A stretch of 11,442 bases of DNA. It comes from an uncultured Sutterella sp. GTDB lineage: Bacteria; Pseudomonadota; Gammaproteobacteria; Burkholderiales; Burkholderiaceae_F. This document shows, piece after piece, positions 6,356 through 11,442 of the stretch (the first letter of the stretch is position 1; each line of letters opens with the position of its first letter). The stretch spans positions 1 through 11,442 of the forward strand of contig URYO01000025.1 of NCBI GenBank assembly GCA_900552195.1, read 5' to 3'. The notes below the pieces were generated by a model. It was not told where the DNA came from. It searched no databases and worked only from the letters and a program-made list of their open reading frames with translations. The translations under genes were made by a program, and so were the position numbers.

Positions 6356-8752
6356 ATGTTCAATCTTCCACAGAGCACTTTCGGAAGAAGAAGTTTCCTG
6401 CGTTTTTCAGCACTCAGCGTTGCTACAGGCAGCTTTTTGATGAATCCGATCTCTAAAGCCGTTGCTCAGGCGGTTAAAGAAATTGAACCTTTCTACTGGA
6501 ATGCCTGCGTGATTAACTGCGGCCAGCGCTGCCCGCAGCGCTGCTTTGTCAAAGGCGGCCAAGTCATTCGCGTTGAAACCGACAACACCGCCGGTGACGC
6601 CTGCGATCATCGTCAGATTCGCGCCTGCTTGCGCGGCCGTGCATTAAGACAGCGCCTGTACTCACCGGATCGACTGAAATATCCGATGAAACGCGTCGGT
6701 GAACGCGGCGAAGGCAAATTCGAACGCATTACTTGGGATGAAGCCATCAAAACCGTGGCAGACAACCTCAAGAGAACCGTTGAAAAATACGGCAATGAAT
6801 CCGTCTATTGGCAGTATTGCTCCGGCCAGCAGTCTCTAGTGAACTCCAGACGCGCTTGGTGGCGCCTGCTCAACCTCATGGGCGGCTACCTTAAGTACTA
6901 TGGTTCTTACTCCACCGCCCAGATCGGCGCAGCCATGCCTTACACCTACGGCGGTCGTCCCGGCTCAGACATGAGTGAAATCGGCAACGCCAAACTGTAT
7001 GTCACATTCGGAGGCAATACTTTAGTCACACGCGGATCCGGCGGCGGTAAAGGCTATCAGCTCGAATGCGCTAAAGAAAAAGGTCATCCGAAATCCATCA
7101 TGATCGACCCGATGTACAACGATACCGTTGCTGCAGGTATGGATCAGTGGATTCCGATTCGTCCGGGTACGGACGCTGCCTTAGTCGAAGCCATTGCCTA
7201 CGAACTGATCAAGAATAACTGGGTCGATCAGGACTTCCTTGATAAATACTGCGTCGGCTACGACGAAAAAACACTCCCCGCCTCTGCCGCAAAAGGGAGT
7301 GACTACAAGAGCCACATCCTCGGCAAAGGCAAAGATGGAATCGCTAAAACTCCGGAATGGGCTGCCAAGATTACAGGTATCCCGGTAGAGACCATTGTTC
7401 AGCTTGCTAAGGAAATGGGTACGACTAAGCCCTGCTTCGTATCTCAGGGCTGGGGTCCTCAGCGTCAGGCTAACGGCGAAGAAACCGCTCGCGCCATCGC
7501 CATGCTGCCGATTCTTTTAGGTCAAGTCGGCTTGCCAGGCACGAACCCGGGTGATGCCGAAGGCAACTCTTCTCTGCCAGCTGTTTATCTCCCGATCGGC
7601 AAGAACCCTGTTAAAGCCACGATCCCTGTCTTCATGTGGACAGATGCCATTGTTCGCGGTAAAGACATGACCGACATTACCGACGGTATGCGCGGCGTCA
7701 AGAAGCTGGACCACGATATCAAGATGATCGTGAACTCCGGCGGCAACACCACGATTAACCAGCACTCCGACTCAAACGCAACGGATAAGATCCTTCGCGA
7801 CACATCTAAGTGCGAATTCATCGTAGTCTGCGACAACATGATGACACCGACCTGCCGTTATGCCGATATTCTTCTTCCGGACGTCCTTGGTCCTGAAACC
7901 GACGACATCGCCTGCCAAGGCGGCTCTAACGGCGGTACGACTTCCATGCTGCCGATGCACAAGGCTGTCGAACCTCAGTGGGATCAGAAGACCTCGTACG
8001 AAATCTGCCGCTTGATTGCCAAGGAACTCGGCAAGGAACAGGAATTCACGGAAGGAAGAACTCAGCTGCAGTGGCTCGAATGGTGCTACAACGAAACACG
8101 CAAGAAAGTTCCTCAGCTGCCTGATTGGGATACGTTCTGGAAAGGCGGTCCTGCTCAAGTCTACGGCTGGAGAAATAATCCGGTTGCGCTTTCCGAATTC
8201 AGAGCCGACCCGGCTAAGAACCCGCTTAAGACTCCGTCCGGCAAGATTGAAATCTATTCCGAACGTCTTAACAATATCGCCAATACCTGGAAGCTGAATC
8301 CCGGCGATGTGATCTCTCCGATTCCTATCTACTTCAGAAACTGGGAGATGTACGGGGATGAACTGCAGAAGAAGTATCCGCTGCAGTGCTACGGTTTCCA
8401 CCATCACGGCCGTATTCACTCCACCTTCCACAACCTTCCCTGGCTGCGTGAACAGCATCCTGACGTCGTCTTTATGAACGTTTTGGACGCTAAAGCACGC
8501 GGAATCAACAACGGCGATTTGGTTCAGATCTTTAACGATCGCGGTATCGTCGAACTTCCGGCAAAAGTCACTTCAAGAATTATGCCGGGCGTTGTGAGCA
8601 TTCCTCAGGGCGCTTGGTACACGCCGGTCAACAAGAACGGTAATGTCGTCGACGTAGGCGGCAACATCAATACGCTCACCTCGCTGCGCCCGAGCCCGCT
8701 GGCCAAAGGCAATCCTCAGCACACCAACCTTGTAGAAGTCCGTAAGGCCTAG
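6356..8752 (+). CDS. dmsA: DmsA-type molybdopterin oxidoreductase catalytic subunit, Tat-exported
   Basis: This is the catalytic subunit of a DMSO reductase-family enzyme and should work in the periplasm on DMSO, another S- or N-oxide, or an unknown acceptor. A Tat signal is visible: FGRRSFLRFS with Arg11-Arg12, a hydrophobic stretch, and AQA at 37-39 as the likely cleavage site. A 4Fe-4S motif follows with Cys51, Cys55, Cys59 and Cys91 (RACLRGR). An extra Cys63 is present. The molybdopterin domain contains GSYSTAQIG, where Ser186 is the probable molybdenum ligand as in DmsA. It also has WIPIRPGTDAALVEAIAYEL, FLDKYCVGYDEKTLPASA and SQGWGPQRQANGE, long stretches that closely match E. coli DmsA as I recall it. 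The C-terminal dinucleotide-binding domain (about 672-795) ends RPSPLAKGNPQHTNLVEV. It is 798 residues, the usual length. The dmsB-like gene follows after 11 bases. The family is certain; the substrate is not. Confidence 0.95.
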   Translation: MFNLPQSTFGRRSFLRFSALSVATGSFLMNPISKAVAQAVKEIEPFYWNACVINCGQRCPQRCFVKGGQVIRVETDNTAGDACDHRQIRACLRGRALRQRLYSPDRLKYPMKRVGERGEGKFERITWDEAIKTVADNLKRTVEKYGNESVYWQYCSGQQSLVNSRRAWWRLLNLMGGYLKYYGSYSTAQIGAAMPYTYGGRPGSDMSEIGNAKLYVTFGGNTLVTRGSGGGKGYQLECAKEKGHPKSIMIDPMYNDTVAAGMDQWIPIRPGTDAALVEAIAYELIKNNWVDQDFLDKYCVGYDEKTLPASAAKGSDYKSHILGKGKDGIAKTPEWAAKITGIPVETIVQLAKEMGTTKPCFVSQGWGPQRQANGEETARAIAMLPILLGQVGLPGTNPGDAEGNSSLPAVYLPIGKNPVKATIPVFMWTDAIVRGKDMTDITDGMRGVKKLDHDIKMIVNSGGNTTINQHSDSNATDKILRDTSKCEFIVVCDNMMTPTCRYADILLPDVLGPETDDIACQGGSNGGTTSMLPMHKAVEPQWDQKTSYEICRLIAKELGKEQEFTEGRTQLQWLEWCYNETRKKVPQLPDWDTFWKGGPAQVYGWRNNPVALSEFRADPAKNPLKTPSGKIEIYSERLNNIANTWKLNPGDVISPIPIYFRNWEMYGDELQKKYPLQCYGFHHHGRIHSTFHNLPWLREQHPDVVFMNVLDAKARGINNGDLVQIFNDRGIVELPAKVTSRIMPGVVSIPQGAWYTPVNKNGNVVDVGGNINTLTSLRPSPLAKGNPQHTNLVEVRKA

Positions 8753-8755
8753 GAG
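8751..8755 (+). promoter_or_regulatory. Ribosome binding site of the dmsB-like gene overlapping the dmsA-like stop
   Basis: AGGAG overlaps the TAG stop at 8750-8752 and is eight bases before the ATG at 8764. This arrangement favours coupled translation of the two subunits in a fixed ratio. Confidence 0.7.
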
Positions 8756-8763
8756 AAAAAAAG

Positions 8764-9369
8764 ATGACACAACTTGGATTTTTTGTTGACGTATCAAAAT
8801 GCTCCGGCTGCAAGACTTGTGCCGTGGCATGCAAGGACGCACATAACCTTCCCGTGGGCATGAACTTCCGCAAAGTTCATGAATACGCCGGCGGAAACTG
8901 GAAACAGGCTGCTGACGGATCCTGGACACAAGACGTGTTCGGTTATTACGTCAGCTTAGGCTGCAACCACTGCTCCGACCCTGCCTGCGTTAAGGTTTGC
9001 CCGACAAAAGCACATCACAAACGTGCAGAAGACGGTTTGGTGGTCATTGATGCGACGAAGTGCATCGGCTGCGGACTTTGTGCACAGGCTTGCCCGTATC
9101 ATGCACCGGTATTGGACGAAACTGCTCACAAGATGAGAAAGTGCGATGCCTGCTTTGACCGCCTGCAGAGAGGACTTCAGCCGATCTGTGTGGAAAGCTG
9201 TCCTAATCGCGCCATCGAATTCGGCGAAATTGAAGAGCTGCGTAAGAAGTACGGCAAACTTGCTGAAGTCGCTCCTTTGCCCTCTGCTTCTAAGACACAA
9301 CCGAATTTGGTTTTGGTTGTTCCTGCTCAGGCTCGCCCTGCAGGAGATACTTCAGGTACTGAATACTAA
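8764..9369 (+). CDS. dmsB: DmsB-type four-cluster ferredoxin subunit
   Basis: This is the electron-transfer subunit that passes electrons to the DmsA-type subunit. It has 201 residues, close to the 205 of E. coli DmsB. Sixteen cysteines form four cluster motifs: Cys13/16/19/23 (KCSGCKTCAVAC), Cys67/70/75/79 (CNHCSDPACVKVCP), Cys100/103/106/110 (KCIGCGLCAQACPY) and Cys127/130/142/146 (KCDACFD...ICVESCP). The tail LAEVAPLPSASKTQPNLVLV followed by RPAGDTSGTEY also follows DmsB as recalled. It has no signal peptide of its own and would be carried through the Tat system bound to its partner. In typical systems a membrane anchor, DmsC, comes next. Here the gene is followed by a terminator-like hairpin and an opposing gene. 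The substrate assignment depends on the catalytic subunit. Confidence 0.95.
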   Translation: MTQLGFFVDVSKCSGCKTCAVACKDAHNLPVGMNFRKVHEYAGGNWKQAADGSWTQDVFGYYVSLGCNHCSDPACVKVCPTKAHHKRAEDGLVVIDATKCIGCGLCAQACPYHAPVLDETAHKMRKCDACFDRLQRGLQPICVESCPNRAIEFGEIEELRKKYGKLAEVAPLPSASKTQPNLVLVVPAQARPAGDTSGTEY

Positions 9370-9389
9370 CCGAGTATTTAATTGAAATC

Positions 9390-9417
9390 GCAACAGGCGC
9401 CGAAAGGCGCCTGTTGC
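9390..9417. terminator. Perfect 12-bp hairpin between convergent genes, likely bidirectional terminator
   Basis: GCAACAGGCGCC (9390-9401) and GGCGCCTGTTGC (9406-9417) are exact inverted copies around a GAAA tetraloop. It lies 20 bases after the dmsB-like stop and before the converging antiporter gene. No T tract follows on the forward strand and only a weak one on the reverse strand, so it may act as an mRNA 3'-end stabiliser as well as a terminator. Confidence 0.75.
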
Positions 9418-9420
9418 ACA

Positions 9421-9438
9421 TCGAGTTCAAAAACTCGA
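9421..9438. terminator. Second hairpin in the convergent spacer
   Basis: TCGAGTT (9421-9427) and AACTCGA (9432-9438) form a seven-base stem with a CAAA loop, three bases after the larger hairpin. It lies between the stop of the antiporter gene and the larger hairpin. It could be a second terminator element for the reverse-strand gene. Confidence 0.4.
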
Positions 9439-9454
9439 GCCAATTTAGGAAGAA

Positions 9455-11215
9455 CTAGAGTGCTCCTCTTTCAACTGCTTTTCGTTCTTCTGCCTCCTCT
9501 GCCCGAATCTTTTGGTCTTCGGATTCTTTGCCAAAACGGCTCATCGTGAATTGAACGATGGCTTGCGCCAAGAGCTCGTCCGGTACAAAAGCCTGAGCAA
9601 CACCGTCTGCCTTAAGAGCCTTTGCATCTTCTTCGTTTTCGGCAGGCATGACTGTTTCAATGGTCGGTCGCAGGATCTTGGCTGTTTCAACAATCTTGCG
9701 GCAAAGGATCTCATTTTCAATTGCCAGAACAAGAATGGCCGCTTCATGTATATGAGCTTGGATAAGGACAGCAGGATCTGTAGCATCTCCGTAAATAGAA
9801 TTAACATTCCTCTCTCGAAGCTCTTCAATAACCGAATGGTGATCGTCTACCACTACAACAGAAAGATGTCTTTGAAGCAGCTCTTCGAGGATGATTTTCC
9901 CCTTTTCTCCGTAACCGACAAGAACCACATGACCGTGGAGGATGTCGCTGCCGACGCTGTCCGGCATAAGTGCCATTGGATCGATACGCGCGTCCATTCT
10001 TCTAGCGAATCCCCAACGCTTTTTTATGAAGTCGCGAGCCGGTCCGACCGTTGCGAAGGCAAACGGATTCAGGGCGATAGAAATAATGGCGCCGGCCAAT
10101 ACTAAACTCATGCCCTCTTGCGGCAGGATCTTGAGCTGAAGTCCAAGTGCAGCCAAAATGAACGAGAATTCACCGATCTGAGACAGTGCGGCAGCAACCG
10201 TCAAAGCAGTGTGAAGTGTATAACGGAATAACAAGACCAGACCAAAAGCAACAAGACCTTTGCCTAAGATAATAATGGCAAGCACGGCCAATACATGCAG
10301 GGGCTGTTCGTAAAGGACTTGGGGATCAAACATCATGCCGACACCCACAAAAAAGATAACCGAGAAGGCATCTCTAAGCGGAAGTGACTCCATCGCAGCG
10401 CGATGAGAGTAACGGCTTTCACGCATCACCATGCCGGAGAAGAAGGCACCCAATGCGAAACTGACATGGAAGATCTGTGCTGCACCGTAGGCAATACCGA
10501 TTGCAAATACCAACACTGAAAGCGTAAAGAGCTCGCGGGAACCCGTCTTAGCAACCTGGCGAAGAAGCCACGGAAGCAGGCGTTTTCCGACAACCAGCAT
10601 CAGGATGATGAAACCGAATACTTGAGCCAGCGTGATGCCGACAATCTGCCAAAGCGGCAAAGAAGCCTCGGTATTTTGCAGAGGAGAACCCAGCAAGGAA
10701 GCTAGCGGAGGCAGGAGCACCAGGATCAAGACGGTCATGATGTCTTCAACGACCAACCAGCCCACGGCGATTTGACCGTCGCCGCTTTCTAGAATGCCTC
10801 GGCTTTCCAACCCTTTCAGAAGCACAACCGTGGAGGCGCAGGAAAGACACATACCAAAGACGATGCTTTGTCCCCACGGCCACCCCCAGAAATGGGCCAA
10901 AACCGCGCCTAAACAGGTCGCCAGGCCCATCTGAAGAATAGCTCCGGGAACCGCGATATTCTTAACTCGAATGAGATCGGTCAGAGAAAAATGCAAGCCG
11001 ACGCCGAACATCAGCAGCATGACACCGATTTCGGAGAGTTCGGAAGCAATATTAACATCCCCCACAAATCCGGGTGTTGCGGGCGAAATAATAATACCGG
11101 CGAGCAAGTAGCCAACCAATGCCGGTACTTTGATGCGCTCCATGAGGAAGCCAAGCGCCCAGGCAATCGCAAAACCGATCGCCAAGGTCGAAATCAAGCT
11201 AAAACTATGACTCAT
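9455..11215 (-). CDS. ybaL: YbaL/Kef-type monovalent cation:proton antiporter with RCK domain
   Basis: This is an inner-membrane antiporter of the CPA2 family that exchanges protons for K+ or another cation. The first 390 residues form the membrane exchanger domain with about a dozen hydrophobic segments. They include LVGYLLAGIIISPATPGFVG, GVMLLMFGVGLHFSLTDL, CASTVVLLKGLE, GWLVVEDIMTVLILVLLPPL and GSRELFTLSVLVFAIGIAYG. These stretches closely match E. coli YbaL as I recall it. A cytoplasmic RCK (TrkA-N) domain starts near 425 with the nucleotide-binding motif GYGEKG at 434-439. An acidic pair, VVVVDDHH, lies at the second strand. Length is 586 residues against about 558 in E. coli, with an acidic/basic C-terminal tail rich in Glu. 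The start is supported by AGGA about nine bases upstream. It converges on the dmsB-like gene and is likely unrelated to it. The transported ion is not visible. Confidence 0.92.
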   Translation of the reverse strand: MSHSFSLISTLAIGFAIAWALGFLMERIKVPALVGYLLAGIIISPATPGFVGDVNIASELSEIGVMLLMFGVGLHFSLTDLIRVKNIAVPGAILQMGLATCLGAVLAHFWGWPWGQSIVFGMCLSCASTVVLLKGLESRGILESGDGQIAVGWLVVEDIMTVLILVLLPPLASLLGSPLQNTEASLPLWQIVGITLAQVFGFIILMLVVGKRLLPWLLRQVAKTGSRELFTLSVLVFAIGIAYGAAQIFHVSFALGAFFSGMVMRESRYSHRAAMESLPLRDAFSVIFFVGVGMMFDPQVLYEQPLHVLAVLAIIILGKGLVAFGLVLLFRYTLHTALTVAAALSQIGEFSFILAALGLQLKILPQEGMSLVLAGAIISIALNPFAFATVGPARDFIKKRWGFARRMDARIDPMALMPDSVGSDILHGHVVLVGYGEKGKIILEELLQRHLSVVVVDDHHSVIEELRERNVNSIYGDATDPAVLIQAHIHEAAILVLAIENEILCRKIVETAKILRPTIETVMPAENEEDAKALKADGVAQAFVPDELLAQAIVQFTMSRFGKESEDQKIRAEEAEERKAVERGAL

Positions 11216-11442
11216 CGTTCGTTTGTCCTATGCGGGCAAAAATTTAATGCAGATTGCTAATTCTTTGAGCGTAATCGTTCTGTACACTTAAGCGAATTGC
11301 ATGACTCGGAGGATCCAACCGGTTCGTCCACGCAAATTCAGGCAATATTCTACTTTCGAGAAAGCTTTCTGAGACTGACAAACGGGACTTTTCCGCCCAT
11401 CTTAGAAATCTCGCTTTTGACGCATAATTTCTATAAGGAATC
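11216..11442. other. Non-coding region upstream of the antiporter gene
   Basis: I see no gene in these 227 bases. A perfect 12-base palindrome, AGAAAGCTTTCT, is at 11359-11370. On the reverse strand TAGAAT lies just downstream of this palindrome and could be a -10 box for the antiporter gene, but no good -35 hexamer is at the right distance. ATAAGGAATC at the extreme right end resembles a forward ribosome binding site, so a forward gene may start just outside the window. Confidence 0.3.

Noticed and set aside
7772..8458. Long open frame of 228 codons on the reverse strand
   Set aside because: It is fully antisense to the well-conserved dmsA-like gene and shows no recognisable domain. It is best explained as a codon-usage shadow.
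9512..10105. Forward open frame of 197 codons
   Set aside because: It overlaps the conserved RCK domain region of the reverse-strand antiporter and has no recognisable motif.
11423..11442. Possible start region of a forward gene at the right edge
   Set aside because: ATAAGGAATC looks like a ribosome binding site, but no start codon is inside the window and no convincing promoter precedes it.

Overview
The window looks like a chromosomal segment of a proteobacterium that respires anaerobically. The E. coli-like DmsA, DmsB and YbaL homologues, the class 2 quinone-linked PyrD and the moderate GC content suggest a gut betaproteobacterium such as Sutterellaceae. That placement is an inference from gene content recalled from memory; no search was run.

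Layout: (1) 1-1472 is the right part of an ISAs1-family insertion sequence with an intact DDE transposase. The left end lies outside the window. (2) 1473-5215 is a tightly packed forward cluster: pyrD, thpR (RNA ligase-fold 2',3'-cyclic phosphodiesterase) and a membrane iron-sulphur oxidoreductase of the FadF/EMO/HdrD type. It probably ends at a hairpin near 5224-5245. (3) 5275-6078 is an IclR-family regulator. (4) 6079-6355 is a regulatory intergenic region holding a sigma70-like promoter, a small leader hairpin and a strong ribosome binding site. (5) 6356-9369 encodes a Tat-exported molybdopterin catalytic subunit (DmsA type) and its four-cluster ferredoxin subunit (DmsB type), with no membrane anchor gene after them. 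(6) 9370-9454 is a convergent intergenic spacer with a 12-bp perfect hairpin. (7) 9455-11215, on the reverse strand, is a YbaL-type cation/proton antiporter with an RCK domain. (8) 11216-11442 is non-coding as far as can be seen.

How the genes may work together: PyrD and the FadF-like protein are both expected to feed electrons to the quinone pool. DmsAB would be a periplasmic terminal reductase that takes electrons from quinol, but its usual quinol-oxidising anchor DmsC is missing here, so its electron donor is an open question. I see no CRISPR array, tRNA, rRNA or clear defence system. The most interesting points are the anchorless DmsAB pair beside an IclR regulator, the orphan FadF/EMO-like protein with an altered cysteine motif, and the N-terminal extension of the transposase.
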